A DNA stretch of 62,043 bases from an uncultured Succinivibrionaceae bacterium (GTDB lineage: Bacteria > Pseudomonadota > Gammaproteobacteria > Enterobacterales > Succinivibrionaceae). Made by a program: the position numbers and the translations under genes. The stretch is taken from assembly GCA_944390105.1 (NCBI GenBank), contig CALXOV010000043.1:1-62043 (forward strand), given 5' to 3'. Each line of letters opens with the position of its first letter. Position 1 is the first letter of the stretch. Below are positions 26,678-35,714 of the stretch, in pieces. The notes beneath the pieces are model-generated. The model was not told the DNA's origin, did no database searches, and worked only from the letters and a program-made list of their open reading frames with translations.

Positions 26678-27685
26678 CTAGGCCATGGACGGCGCAGCCG
26701 TAACTACCGCACCTAAGGCCTGATTACATGAATCTAAAACTTCTCTGACGCTCTGCGTCATGTTTTCGCTTTTCTTAAGAATGTCCTCAATATTCTTAGA
26801 ATCAAGCTCACTGGCTGTCTGAATGCGCATCAGAATCGCCTCAAGATCCTTACTGTCCGCGCGGATATTTTCAATCTGATAATTGACAACAGAAGAGGCA
26901 ACTCCTACCGCGCCCGAACCAATGGAATTTAAACCGGAGAGGATATTCACCCCTGTGTTTAAACCGCGCGTTGTGGCATTCAGCATTGATGTTGAAGAAC
27001 CGACTCCGGCCGACATTACCGCACCAGCGATACCGATAATCAACATCATCACCTGAGCAGCTATTGCCGAGGCCATAGTGTTGGAACCATTCTTCTCGGC
27101 ACACTCAACAATAGCCTGCGTGATGCCCTTCTCCCCTCCTGTTGCGGCCTGCGTAATCTGATCGGCTACACTCAACAGCGCCAGGCCGGCACCTATGACC
27201 ATCACAGGATTACCGGTCGCGAAGCCCACGACCGCAGCAGCGATGCCGGCAATCGCTCCTAACACACAGCCGAGAATCTGAAAGGCTTGCTTAATTTTGT
27301 CTAAAATACCTTGACTTTCAAGCTTATCTGCCTGTTCCTGCAGTTTTTCAATACGCTCTTGATTGGCAGCCGCCCGCTCCTCGTGATGCGCCTCTAATGC
27401 CGCCTTGCCGCTTGAAACCGATTCCTTGCGCTCCTCAAAGCCTAAAAGGCTCATGATAGCCTCAGAGCTCAACGAGCTGATTGCCGCCATGCTCATCTGT
27501 CCGGACGGCGCAGTGAGCACCGGCTTTTCATCTAAGATGTTACCCCCTGATGCGGGAGCCTGCGGCACAGACGCAGTCTTAGTGCCTGCAACATTAGCGC
27601 TACGGCTATTAGCGGCGGTCTCGGCAACGCTGAAGCTGTCTGATACCGTATAGGTTCCGGTATTATTCTCAACACTTACACCCAT
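26678..27685 (-). CDS. sctE: T3SS translocator SctE (YopB/SseC/EspD-like)
   Basis: The 335-residue protein has a coiled coil (about 95-130, HHEERAAANQERIEKLQEQ), a strong hydrophobic double segment (about 134-170, LGCVLGAIAGIAAAVVGFA and VIGAGLALLSVAD), a second hydrophobic stretch (about 205-228) and C-terminal helices. This is the pattern of the major pore-forming translocator inserted into the host membrane. The class II chaperone gene lies just upstream. AGGAG precedes ATG 27685. Confidence 0.88.
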   Translation of the reverse strand: MGVSVENNTGTYTVSDSFSVAETAANSRSANVAGTKTASVPQAPASGGNILDEKPVLTAPSGQMSMAAISSLSSEAIMSLLGFEERKESVSSGKAALEAHHEERAAANQERIEKLQEQADKLESQGILDKIKQAFQILGCVLGAIAGIAAAVVGFATGNPVMVIGAGLALLSVADQITQAATGGEKGITQAIVECAEKNGSNTMASAIAAQVMMLIIGIAGAVMSAGVGSSTSMLNATTRGLNTGVNILSGLNSIGSGAVGVASSVVNYQIENIRADSKDLEAILMRIQTASELDSKNIEDILKKSENMTQSVREVLDSCNQALGAVVTAAPSMA

Positions 27686-27695
27686 CTGCCTGCTC

Positions 27696-28166
27696 CTAGT
27701 TCTGCTTGAGAACCTTTAAAAGTTCACTGGCCTTATTTTTAAAAACTTGATCCTCAGCTGAGTTTTCACGTCCCATAACCTCAATACTTTCTAAGGCGGC
27801 TAAGGCGTCCTCGCGCTTGCTCTGCTTTAATAGACAAATTGCGGCAAAATACATCGGCTTAGGATCAGTAAGTCCGGAGATGGTGCAGGCCAGAGCATAA
27901 AGCTCAGCAGCCCTATCATAGTGCTTCAGCCCCTGCTCACAGGAGGCAAGACCCATAGCATAATCCTCATTTGCCGGGTCACACAGACACAGAACCTTGA
28001 AAATATTTGCCGCATCCTGATAACTGTCTGCGTTGTAATGCTGATAAGCCAATGCATAAAGAGCATCCAAATGCTCCTTGTCTACACCTTTTAACTCTGA
28101 AAGCGAATAGCCGCGAGCCAAAAGCGTTGCCGCTTCAATTAAAGGGATCTGAACTTTATCGGACAT
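27696..28166 (-). CDS. TPR chaperone of the translocators (SycD/LcrH/CesD-like)
   Basis: The 156-residue protein is built from three TPR units (YALAYQHYNADSYQDAANIF; YAMGLASCEQGLKHYDRAAELY; YFAAICLLKQSKREDALAAL). Length and pattern match class II chaperones that bind both translocators in the cytoplasm, and its position directly upstream of sctE and sctB supports this. TTGGAGAA precedes ATG 28166. The family also has regulatory roles with AraC-type activators (SicA-InvF), but none is encoded in this window. Confidence 0.88.
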   Translation of the reverse strand: MSDKVQIPLIEAATLLARGYSLSELKGVDKEHLDALYALAYQHYNADSYQDAANIFKVLCLCDPANEDYAMGLASCEQGLKHYDRAAELYALACTISGLTDPKPMYFAAICLLKQSKREDALAALESIEVMGRENSAEDQVFKNKASELLKVLKQN

Positions 28167-28185
28167 TTTTTATTCTCCAAAACGG

Positions 28186-30282
28186 TTAAATTCTGATTTT
28201 GTCTACCGGCTGCACGGAGATCTCAGGGGTAAGCTCCTGATAATCCAAAACCGGGATCTCATAAAACTCACCTTCGATAAGACGCCTTACATAGCGTCTG
28301 ATATCAATTGAACAGATAATGACCAGCCGCTTCCCCTGACGACCTGCGGCAATACGCTTTACCTCCTGCAAAAACATGCGGCTTGATGCTGGATCAAGTG
28401 CTAAAAAGGCACCAGATGATGTCTGGCGTATCGATTGACGGATCTTCTCTTCACACGCCGGATCCAAAAGCACGGCAGGCAAGATATTCTGTCCTGCACA
28501 ATACTTATAACTTATCTGCCGCTTTAAAGATGCTCTTATATACTCGCTTAGCATCACCTGATCTTTTTCCTTAGGCGCCCAAATGATAAGTGCTTCCAAA
28601 ATTGATCTCAGATCGCGTATGGAGATCTGCTCTTGTACCAGGCGCTTTAAAAGGTCAGCAATCTTCTGCAGAGGCAACAGACGCGATGCCTCATGTACCA
28701 GATCCGGAGCACGCTCTTCCATGCGATCTAAAAGGTACTTCGACTCCTGAAGGCCTATAAAGCTGTCGGCATGACGGGCTAAAATCAAGGACAAATGCAG
28801 GGAAATAACTTTTTCATGACTTAAAATGCGCCCGCCCACGCTCTGAATGCGCGCCGCATCCTTTTGCTGCACCCACCAAGATTTTTCCGAGGGCAGGAAG
28901 GGAGTGCCCTCCCTGACCTCAATCCCCAGCATCCGGATATTATCGGGATCATCGCGCACCAGGACATGATCTTCCATCAGACTGCCAAAACCTACCGGAA
29001 CCTCATCTAAATTCAGAACATATTCAAAGCTGCCTAAATTTGGATTGTCTCTGAGATTAACTCCAGGAAAGGGCACGCCTAAATCAAAATACAGGGCCCG
29101 GCGTAGCGCGATAAGCTCATCGTTTAAAACATCATAGTCAAGCTTATCTGCAAGATTAGAAGCCAAATCTAAGATAAGCGGCACTACCGGGGAAAACTCA
29201 TCTCCCTCATCAGCACGGCTGGTCTTAGCGCCGCGGCTTCTATCAAGAGTAGATTTTAGGTTTTGCTTTATCTCCTGCTTTTTATCAATCGTGCGCTCTC
29301 CGGCCTTTGCTACATAGCGCAGAGCAAAGCCGATGCCGCCTAAAAGCGCAGCTAGCGAAAAAAGCTGCGGCTTAGGAAAACCTGGGATAAGTGCAAAGAG
29401 AAATACCAAAAATCCAGCTATCATTAGAGCGCGTGGCTGCGAAAAGATCTGCGACCCGATCTGTTCGCCAACGTTATCTACATCACCGCCCGATCTGGTC
29501 ACCAGAATGCCGGCAGAAATGGCTATTAATAGCGAAGGGATCTGTGACACTAAGCCATCGCCTATAGTCAACACGCCGTAAAGCTGCAGCGCCTCGCTAG
29601 AACTCATCCCCATCTGCGTCACGCCAATGATGGTACCGGCTACAATATTTACGGCTGCAATCAAAAGGCCTGCAATCGCATCACCCTTCACAAACTTCAT
29701 CGCACCGTCCATAGCGCCATACATCTGACTTTCTAGGCTTACATTGGAGCGGCGCCGCTGCGCCTCCTCTGAATCAATCGATCCAGCACGCAGATCAGCA
29801 TCGATGGACATTTGCTTGCCCGGCATGGCATCCAAAGAAAAGCGCGCGCCTACCTCTGAAACACGCTCTGCGCCTTTGGCAATCACGAGAAATTGAATAA
29901 TCGCGATAATAATGAAGACCACGGCCCCCACAATGAAGTTGCCACCTACGGCAAACTCTCCGAAGGTATAAATAATTTCGCCGGCATCCGCCTGCAGCAG
30001 AATCAGGCGGGTAGTTGCAATATTAAGCCCCACGCGAAAGAGCGTAGTAAACAATAATAGTGACGGGAAAGATGAGAAAGCCAGAACATTGGGCGCGTAC
30101 ATTGTCATCATCATGATGACAAAGGATGCGCTGAGGTTTGCCGAGATTAAAAGATCTACCATAAAGGTAGGAAGCGGCACCACCATCAAGGTAATGACTG
30201 CCACCACCATGCCTACCAGCAAAAAATCAGCATGCTTGGTGACAAGTGAAGAACTGAAACGGGCGCTTTCTAGTAAGGTCAT
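28186..30282 (-). CDS. sctV: T3SS export gate protein SctV
   Basis: The 698-residue protein has eight membrane helices in its first about 320 residues and a large cytoplasmic domain that forms the nonameric cargo-docking ring. The FHIPEP-family loop is clear: ARFSLDAMPGKQMSIDADL, with AGSID-EEAQRRR downstream. YscV/LcrD, CdsV and FlhA have the same build, but the T3SS setting decides. GCAGGAGG precedes ATG 30282. A two-base gap to sctY indicates coupling. Confidence 0.97.
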   Translation of the reverse strand: MTLLESARFSSSLVTKHADFLLVGMVVAVITLMVVPLPTFMVDLLISANLSASFVIMMMTMYAPNVLAFSSFPSLLLFTTLFRVGLNIATTRLILLQADAGEIIYTFGEFAVGGNFIVGAVVFIIIAIIQFLVIAKGAERVSEVGARFSLDAMPGKQMSIDADLRAGSIDSEEAQRRRSNVSLESQMYGAMDGAMKFVKGDAIAGLLIAAVNIVAGTIIGVTQMGMSSSEALQLYGVLTIGDGLVSQIPSLLIAISAGILVTRSGGDVDNVGEQIGSQIFSQPRALMIAGFLVFLFALIPGFPKPQLFSLAALLGGIGFALRYVAKAGERTIDKKQEIKQNLKSTLDRSRGAKTSRADEGDEFSPVVPLILDLASNLADKLDYDVLNDELIALRRALYFDLGVPFPGVNLRDNPNLGSFEYVLNLDEVPVGFGSLMEDHVLVRDDPDNIRMLGIEVREGTPFLPSEKSWWVQQKDAARIQSVGGRILSHEKVISLHLSLILARHADSFIGLQESKYLLDRMEERAPDLVHEASRLLPLQKIADLLKRLVQEQISIRDLRSILEALIIWAPKEKDQVMLSEYIRASLKRQISYKYCAGQNILPAVLLDPACEEKIRQSIRQTSSGAFLALDPASSRMFLQEVKRIAAGRQGKRLVIICSIDIRRYVRRLIEGEFYEIPVLDYQELTPEISVQPVDKIRI

Positions 30283-30283
30283 G

Positions 30284-30607
30284 TCAGCCTCCTGCCTTTT
30301 GCATTAAGGCTATGGCCTCACGGTGACGGTTGGTCTTCTGCAAAGACCGCGCGCGCAGCCAGATTAAGGATTTATATTGAGCGCTGTCCTGCGCAAACTC
30401 TGACAAATCCTCAGTAAGCGCTAACACGTTTTCATAATTTTCCAAGGCGTTCTCACACAGAACATTAAGTCCGCGCGCCCACAGATTTTTAGGATCAAGC
30501 ACTAAGAGACTTTTAACCGCTCTTTTAGCGCTCTCATAGCTCCCTGTTTGGTAAAAAAAGAAAGCTAAAATTCTAAGAGACATGAGTTCACGCGGCGTAA
30601 GATCCAT
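30284..30607 (-). CDS. sctY: SctX chaperone SctY (YscY-like)
   Basis: The 107-residue TPR-like protein (LRILAFFFYQTGSYESAKRA, ending REAIALMQKAGG) lies between sctX and sctV. Yersinia has the same order X-Y-V, where YscY binds YscX and both attach to YscV. Length is close to YscY (114). It ends two bases before sctV. The pair is restricted to a few T3SS families (Ysc, chlamydial and relatives), which helps place this system. Confidence 0.82.
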   Translation of the reverse strand: MDLTPRELMSLRILAFFFYQTGSYESAKRAVKSLLVLDPKNLWARGLNVLCENALENYENVLALTEDLSEFAQDSAQYKSLIWLRARSLQKTNRHREAIALMQKAGG

Positions 30608-30609
30608 TA

Positions 30610-30987
30610 TTAGCCCTCAACGACAAGATTAATGTAGGCCTCAAGCAGCTCCCGATTTTCCATAAAAGGATTAAGATCGTCCCTGACAAAACGCCTGATA
30701 TCCGCGTCATCCCGCATCTGACTTAGTTTTTCGAAAGCCGAGTGCAGACTGGCATTTAATTTAGCCGGCTGCAAAAGCTCATCGGAACTTAATACCGGGG
30801 TAAATGCAGCGCTTACCTGTGCATCAAAGGCATTAGAGCTTATCGACAGCTTAAAATTTTCCACGGCAGCCGCAGAGGAAGCGCTGCCTACCGTATTAAA
30901 ATTTTCTACCGAAGGCAAATGCTCCCCGCTTACCTGCGGCAATACCGTGGAGATGCCAACATTCGGATTTAAAAGGTCTACTGCCAT
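30610..30987 (-). CDS. sctX: Secreted T3SS component SctX (YscX-like)
   Basis: The 125-residue protein has a Ser/Val-rich N-terminus (starting MAVDLLNPNVGISTV) and a helical C-terminal region ending LLEAYINLVVEG, comparable with the YscX end. YscX is an early substrate needed for export of needle and rod proteins; it binds SctY and SctV. Order X-Y-V, length and this C-terminus support the call. TTGGAGGA precedes ATG 30987, which overlaps the preceding stop by one base. Confidence 0.78.
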   Translation of the reverse strand: MAVDLLNPNVGISTVLPQVSGEHLPSVENFNTVGSASSAAAVENFKLSISSNAFDAQVSAAFTPVLSSDELLQPAKLNASLHSAFEKLSQMRDDADIRRFVRDDLNPFMENRELLEAYINLVVEG

Positions 30988-31346
30988 TATTCCTCCAAAA
31001 GCTCACTTTGCTGTATTAAAGCTTCAACCGCAGTCCTCAGCTCTAAAGCTGAACACTCTTTTGGCAAAAGAGTAAGCAACAGCAACTTATCTCGGCTGTA
31101 GCCTGCCGTAAAATCCAACAGGCGCTTTTCACGATACGAAGACGCACGCAGCGCTTTTTCAAGCTTATCCCTAGCATAAGGAGGCATTGGAACAGCGAGA
31201 ACCAGCGCTATCTCTCCTTGCTCATTATATTCAAGCGTAAGTTCCAAGCTATTATTTAAAATAAAGCCCACCGGGCTGCCTGGAGCAAAAGACAGCGGCG
31301 GCAGCCCCATATCGGCTAAAAACTGCTCAAATTCAAAATTCTGCAC
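30987..31346 (-). CDS. SycN-like chaperone of the gatekeeper SctW
   Basis: The 119-residue acidic protein has the class I chaperone pattern (FEQFLADMGLPPLSFAPGS at the start, SLELTLEYNEQGEIALVLA in the middle, ELRTAVEALIQQSELL at the end). I chose GTG 31346 because AGGGAG lies seven bases upstream; an upstream ATG at 31391 would overlap sctW. SycN of Yersinia has 123 residues and binds YopN with YscB. The gene directly follows sctW, as expected for its chaperone. Confidence 0.75.
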   Translation of the reverse strand: MQNFEFEQFLADMGLPPLSFAPGSPVGFILNNSLELTLEYNEQGEIALVLAVPMPPYARDKLEKALRASSYREKRLLDFTAGYSRDKLLLLTLLPKECSALELRTAVEALIQQSELLEE

Positions 31347-31356
31347 AGCAATCTCC

Positions 31357-32454
31357 CTACTGCGTTTCCAGCCACTCATCTTCCTTGGCAATTAAGCGAT
31401 CTACTTCCTTGTGTACCGCTTCCACAAATTTATTGCGATCTTCAAGGCTGTCAAAAAGCTCCAGCGGCAAATTGCGCGCAAGCTTCATAAACTCCTGCCC
31501 TAAGAGCACATCCTCCTCAGGATTGCGCGTTGTAACTTCCTTGCGGTACAGATTATTAATCTGAACTGGCGTAATAAATCGGGCCTTTGATAGCTCAACC
31601 GTGCGCAGCATCAGCGCTGAGGCATCCAGACTCTGGGCAAAATGCAGCACAGAGGCAACGCGCTCTTTAAACCCGGCAAACTGACTTAATGAAGCATTTA
31701 AGGTCTTGGTTTTAGCCAACCTGCCGGCGATGTCATTTAAGATGGGAGTTTCCTGCGAGCTTTGTGCCGCCATCAAATCTGCTGCTAAGGCCTTGAACAT
31801 AAAATCAATGCCATCCTTAAGATTATTCTCGCCAAAACGATCCTTTAAAAAGGCCAGCAGATCCAAAGGCTCCTGAGGCTTTGCCGCCAGCTCAGAGTAA
31901 GTCTCACTTAACTCAAGACAGCTGGCAAAAGGTGCATCCTCTAATACCGCCAGCGCATTTAAGCTTGCGGTAATCGATTTTTTCTCCGCGGCAAAAAGCT
32001 CATCGGCAAGCGATTTAAGATCTTCTTTTACTTGGGGATCACTCTCATCCTGGGCAGCTTGGAGCAAAAAACCATAATTAGAAGCAGGCTGTCCGCCGAG
32101 CTTTTTAAGGCCCGCAAGGAGATCATCTTTCACGCCACCTTGGCGCTTCCAATCATTTAAAACCTGCCTTTGCGCATTAGTGTCATTATTGGAGGCCGCT
32201 TGCACAGTCTCAAGCAGTTTTTGGATTTTAGCCTCCATATTCATGCGCGCGGCCTTCTGCTTGCGATCGGCAAGCTTAGTTTGTTTGGAATTATCCTTAG
32301 CAAAGGTGAGCTCCTCGGCGCTGTCTGCTAAGGCTGAGTCGGCATTTTCTTTCACCTGCACGCTCATTCCGGACAAAGACCCCTGCATGGAGGTGTTCTC
32401 AAAAGAGTGCAGTGCACCTAGATTGTGCTGTACCCCAACCTGCGAAATATCCAT
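31357..32454 (-). CDS. sctW: T3SS gatekeeper SctW (YopN/CopN/MxiC-like), TyeA part fused
   Basis: The 365-residue protein has a low-complexity secretion region (1-75) and helical gatekeeper domains (about 80-280), with a C-terminal TyeA-like part (about 285-365, starting LSKARFITPVQINNLY). MxiC and CopN likewise contain the TyeA part, while Yersinia splits YopN and TyeA. SctW blocks effector release until host contact and sets translocator-first order. ATG 32454 was chosen over GTG 32463 because AAGGTGAG precedes it. Its chaperone gene follows. Confidence 0.85.
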   Translation of the reverse strand: MDISQVGVQHNLGALHSFENTSMQGSLSGMSVQVKENADSALADSAEELTFAKDNSKQTKLADRKQKAARMNMEAKIQKLLETVQAASNNDTNAQRQVLNDWKRQGGVKDDLLAGLKKLGGQPASNYGFLLQAAQDESDPQVKEDLKSLADELFAAEKKSITASLNALAVLEDAPFASCLELSETYSELAAKPQEPLDLLAFLKDRFGENNLKDGIDFMFKALAADLMAAQSSQETPILNDIAGRLAKTKTLNASLSQFAGFKERVASVLHFAQSLDASALMLRTVELSKARFITPVQINNLYRKEVTTRNPEEDVLLGQEFMKLARNLPLELFDSLEDRNKFVEAVHKEVDRLIAKEDEWLETQ

Positions 32455-32482
32455 AGGGCTCACCTTATTGTGTTTGGCAGAA

Positions 32483-32758
32483 TTAAATCATTAGTCCGCG
32501 TGACCGCCTTGCCTTAGCAGGCGCACCGACGGCAGCAGCGTTTTCCTGGGCAAAGGCACGCTCTCTGCCCTCAAGTTCAGCCCGGCGCTTGGCTTGAGCT
32601 AAAAGTTCAGCAGCCTGAGCCTTAATCTCAGGACTTTCACTGAAATTGCCCTGATTTTCCTCGATAAAACGCTTAGTTTTTTCAAACTGCTCATCAATTT
32701 CCTTCATCTTAGCGAGCGTTTCTTCTAAAATCTTATCAACCTGCTCCTGCGTTAACAT
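32483..32758 (-). CDS. Small coiled-coil protein in the T3SS operon, unknown
   Basis: The 91-residue protein is highly charged and helical (starting MLTQEQVDKILEETLAKM), with a basic end ARRSRGLMI. It has no signal peptide. GAGGAGG precedes ATG 32758, and it follows the filament-like gene by 2 bp, so it is firmly in the operon. Size would allow an inner-rod protein (SctI), a small chaperone or a filament co-chaperone such as CesA, but I see no motif that decides. CesA (EspA chaperone, about 100 residues, coiled coil) is a fair guess because the neighbour is EspA-like. Confidence 0.65.
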   Translation of the reverse strand: MLTQEQVDKILEETLAKMKEIDEQFEKTKRFIEENQGNFSESPEIKAQAAELLAQAKRRAELEGRERAFAQENAAAVGAPAKARRSRGLMI

Positions 32759-32760
32759 AA

Positions 32761-33288
32761 TCAGCCTCCTCGCGCTAACGTCTTTAAAGTCTCATTGGCC
32801 GAACTTATTGCTGAGCTCGCACCCTGAGTGTATGAATTGTACTGACCCATATAATCCTGCACATAAACCATTTCTTGCTGCACATCGGAGCTGACCTCCT
32901 CCTGTGCGGCCTCAAGCGAAGCAATCATGGTGTCGAGATCGGCGCGCATTACCTTGCCGTCATCTGTTTCGTGCTCAATGCCATATTTGTCCATGACCTC
33001 ACAGGCAGCCTCCCAATCAGCATTGCCACTGACTGAGGTCTTATCATCTTCCTCCTCAAGGCCCTGTCTTAGGTTACGCAGCTGATTGATAGCTTCGGTA
33101 ATGTCTGCCGATTTTTCCTGCTGAATGCGAATGCCATCAATTTTAGTTAAAGCCGCATCCTTATTGGTCTGAGCAAGCTCCATCTGCAGCAAGGCAAACA
33201 TAAACTGTACACTGCCGGTAGGATTAAGATCAGAACCTGAAGTCTCTCTTACGGTATGCACTGACGAACTGCTAATTGCATCTGTCAT
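32761..33288 (-). CDS. EspA/SseB-like filament or tip protein, short paralogue
   Basis: The 175-residue protein has an N-terminal helix with SVQFMFALLQMELAQTNKDAA (given here in parts: SVQFMFALLQ, MELAQTNKDAA) and a C-terminal helix QQEMVYVQDYMGQYNSYTQG followed by SSAISSANETLKTLARGG. Both ends are shared with the next gene product, and the C-terminus resembles the needle end (IGQYNAM, TLSDSLKSVA). EspA/SseB proteins have this build: two long terminal helices forming a coiled coil around a variable middle. CAAGGAGG precedes ATG 33288. It may be the SctA tip or a sheath subunit. Confidence 0.6.
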   Translation of the reverse strand: MTDAISSSSVHTVRETSGSDLNPTGSVQFMFALLQMELAQTNKDAALTKIDGIRIQQEKSADITEAINQLRNLRQGLEEEDDKTSVSGNADWEAACEVMDKYGIEHETDDGKVMRADLDTMIASLEAAQEEVSSDVQQEMVYVQDYMGQYNSYTQGASSAISSANETLKTLARGG

Positions 33289-33330
33289 TTAAGCCTCCTT
33301 GGGCTGTAACTGAATTATTTTTACTTATGA

Positions 33331-34137
33331 CTAGCCTCTGGCTAAAGTCTTCAGAGTTTCATTAGCCTCAGAAATAGCAGAACTTGAACCTTGGGTATAT
33401 GCATTGTACTGTCCCATATAATCCTGCACATAGACCATTTCCTGCTGAATATCCGCAGACACCGACTCCTGCAGTCCCTCTAAATTGGAAATTGCCGCAT
33501 CAAGGTTGGCTGAAGTTATCGTATCGCCTACGGTGATCCCGGCACTGGCGCACATCTCGGCCATTTCGTCATAGAGAGCTGAGGCTTGCTCAAGCACCGC
33601 TAAACGATCTTCAAAGACTTGAAGACCGGCCTTAAGCTCATAATCGTAGTGCAAGCGATCTTTGCCGCCTCTTTGCATATCCTCCATAAGGGTTGCATCC
33701 ATATCATTAATGTAATTCTGCAGATTCTCTGAGACCTCCACCGTCTTGGAATTGTCATCTGGAGCTTCTTCAATTTTGGCATTAATCTCCGTGATAGCAT
33801 TGTTCATGCGGGTAATTTCGGCATCCAGATCTTCCTTGGAGAAAAGATTATCCATCGTGTAATTGCCGCCTAAAGCATCCAGCTGCTCCTGCAAAGAATC
33901 CATCTGCGACTGCATATTGCGCAGCTCATTCATCTGCTCGGTATAGGCCTTAGACTGCTTCTGCGCCTCTTTGATGCCATCAATCTTACTAATCGCCGAA
34001 TCCTTATTCGCCTGTGCCAGCTCCATCTGCAGCATGGCATACATAAACTGCACGGACCCCGTATGCTCAAGCTCTGATGACGACGTTTCGCCTACCGTAT
34101 GCACTGAGCTGGTATTGATGCTTCCAATTTCTGTCAT
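33331..34137 (-). CDS. EspA/SseB-like filament or tip protein, long paralogue
   Basis: The 268-residue protein shares its first about 45 and last about 60 residues with the 175-residue neighbour (SSVHTVGETSS, VQFMYAMLQMELAQ, YVQDYMGQYNAYTQG, ANETLKTLARG), but carries about 90 extra residues of charged helix in the middle. ATG 34137 was chosen because GAGGAAGG lies just upstream; the extra five residues of a longer frame are unlikely. Tandem, differently sized tip or filament proteins in one operon are unusual. One may form a filament and the other its cap. EspA-like identity is from pattern only. Confidence 0.6.
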   Translation of the reverse strand: MTEIGSINTSSVHTVGETSSSELEHTGSVQFMYAMLQMELAQANKDSAISKIDGIKEAQKQSKAYTEQMNELRNMQSQMDSLQEQLDALGGNYTMDNLFSKEDLDAEITRMNNAITEINAKIEEAPDDNSKTVEVSENLQNYINDMDATLMEDMQRGGKDRLHYDYELKAGLQVFEDRLAVLEQASALYDEMAEMCASAGITVGDTITSANLDAAISNLEGLQESVSADIQQEMVYVQDYMGQYNAYTQGSSSAISEANETLKTLARG

Positions 34138-34185
34138 AACCTTCCTCGCCAAATTAAGTCCAGCCCTAGGGCCGAAGCAAAAACC

Positions 34186-34665
34186 TCAATATTCAGGCTT
34201 TTTAACCCTGAAATCCTCCATTTCCAAATCCGCCTTATATTCTAAAAGACGTCTTTGCTCGGCAAGCCAGATCTCTCTGTGGCTTTCAAGCTTCTGTACT
34301 GCCTTATGCGCCACAACAACCTGTTCTCTTGCCTTATCCAAAGCGCTTCTTGCTGCCTGCATCTTCTGATTAAGCTCAGCGATCTCCGCTTTAAGCACGC
34401 TTTCTTTCTCATAAAGCAGACCTAAACCGGAATTAAAGGCGGCAATCTCCTCTTGCGTCTTTACGCTATCTAAAATTTCCTGATACCTTCTTTCAATCTC
34501 CTCCTCCCGGTATGCCAAATAATCACTAAGCTCTTGCTTTTTACTTTCAAGTTCTTGCGCAGCTAACTGCAAAAGTTGCTTTTTATGCTTTTCATCGGCC
34601 AAAGCTCCCTGATAGCGCCGCTCTCTTAGGTTTATGAGCATCGCTAAAGGATATCCGTCGCTCAT
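34186..34665 (-). CDS. sctO: T3SS central stalk protein SctO
   Basis: The 159-residue protein is one long charged coiled coil (about 15-150), with the FliJ/YscO pattern and length. SctO sits inside the SctN hexamer and contacts the SctV ring, coupling ATP use to the gate. ATG 34665 overlaps the sctU stop by ATGA. It is separated from sctN here, whereas N-O are adjacent in many systems. Identity comes from fold pattern and setting. Confidence 0.82.
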   Translation of the reverse strand: MSDGYPLAMLINLRERRYQGALADEKHKKQLLQLAAQELESKKQELSDYLAYREEEIERRYQEILDSVKTQEEIAAFNSGLGLLYEKESVLKAEIAELNQKMQAARSALDKAREQVVVAHKAVQKLESHREIWLAEQRRLLEYKADLEMEDFRVKKPEY

Positions 34666-35714
34666 TGCCCTTCCTCCTTAAGTTTGGCTACTACCTTTAA
34701 TACTTCAGCAACCTGAATTAAAAGATCAGAAGGCACAAATGAATCCTCAATACCATCAGCAAAAAGCGCACGCGCAAGAGCCGGCTGACGCATAATCGGG
34801 ATCTTCTCCTCTTTAGCCGCCTCAATCATGCGCCGTGCCATCTCGCCTTGTCCCTTAGCAACAATGAGCGGCAGCTTAGTTCTGCCCTGCTCATAATCAA
34901 TAGCCACCGCATAATGCGTCGGATTGACGATAAGAACTTTTGCTTTACGCGTCTTGGCAATCGTCGCCTGATTGCTCATTTCCTGATGCAGCTGCTTGCG
35001 TTTCTGCTTAATGTGCGGATCACCTTCGCTTTCCTTGAATTCCTGCTTGACCTCGTCATGGGACATCATGTGATCCTTGGTGTACTTAAAGCGGGTATAA
35101 ACAAAATCTATCGCCGCTAAAATACTAAAGGCAACTATCGCATAAATTATCATGTCGTAAAAAAGACTGCCCGCAGCCGCCCACATTGCTCCTACACTTG
35201 AGGTCGGGATCTTAAAAATATCCGTTAAATGATCACTTACCGCCACATATACGGCCGCCGTTAAAACCGTAACTTTAAGAATGTTCTTAAAAAACTCAAA
35301 TAGGTTTTTCTTGGAAAAGACTTGCTTAAACCACTTAGCCGGGTTTAAGTTCTCAAGCTTAGGCATAGCCGCCTTGGGGGCAACTAAAAAGCCGGTCTGA
35401 GCTAACAGGGAGGCCAGCGCAGCAATGATCACCGCTGCAACAATAGGCATTACAATGCCTACCGAGCATTGAACCACTAAAGCGCCTAAGAGCTCTAAGG
35501 CCTCTTCATAAGGCAGGATGGAAGCATTTTCAAGTACGTACGAAATGACTGCGGATAGCCTTGAGAAAATATCTGACGCACTGACTATTAACAGCCCAGA
35601 CACAGCAAGCACCGTAGCAGCCGATACTACTTCGGTACTTTTAGGAATATCGCCCTGCTCTCTTGCATCGCGCAGACGCTTTGCCGAAGGCTGTTCAGTT
35701 TTTTCACCGCTCAT
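34662..35714 (-). CDS. sctU: T3SS switch protein SctU
   Basis: The 350-residue protein has four membrane helices (about 30-205) and a cytoplasmic domain with the self-cleavage motif NPTH at 264-267 (VNPTHYAVAIDY). Cleavage after Asn switches export from needle to translocator substrates. The N-terminus SGEKTEQPSAKRLRDAREQG is the family signature. It is the first gene of the long minus-strand run. GGAGTAGG precedes ATG 35714. Confidence 0.97.
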   Translation of the reverse strand: MSGEKTEQPSAKRLRDAREQGDIPKSTEVVSAATVLAVSGLLIVSASDIFSRLSAVISYVLENASILPYEEALELLGALVVQCSVGIVMPIVAAVIIAALASLLAQTGFLVAPKAAMPKLENLNPAKWFKQVFSKKNLFEFFKNILKVTVLTAAVYVAVSDHLTDIFKIPTSSVGAMWAAAGSLFYDMIIYAIVAFSILAAIDFVYTRFKYTKDHMMSHDEVKQEFKESEGDPHIKQKRKQLHQEMSNQATIAKTRKAKVLIVNPTHYAVAIDYEQGRTKLPLIVAKGQGEMARRMIEAAKEEKIPIMRQPALARALFADGIEDSFVPSDLLIQVAEVLKVVAKLKEEGQ

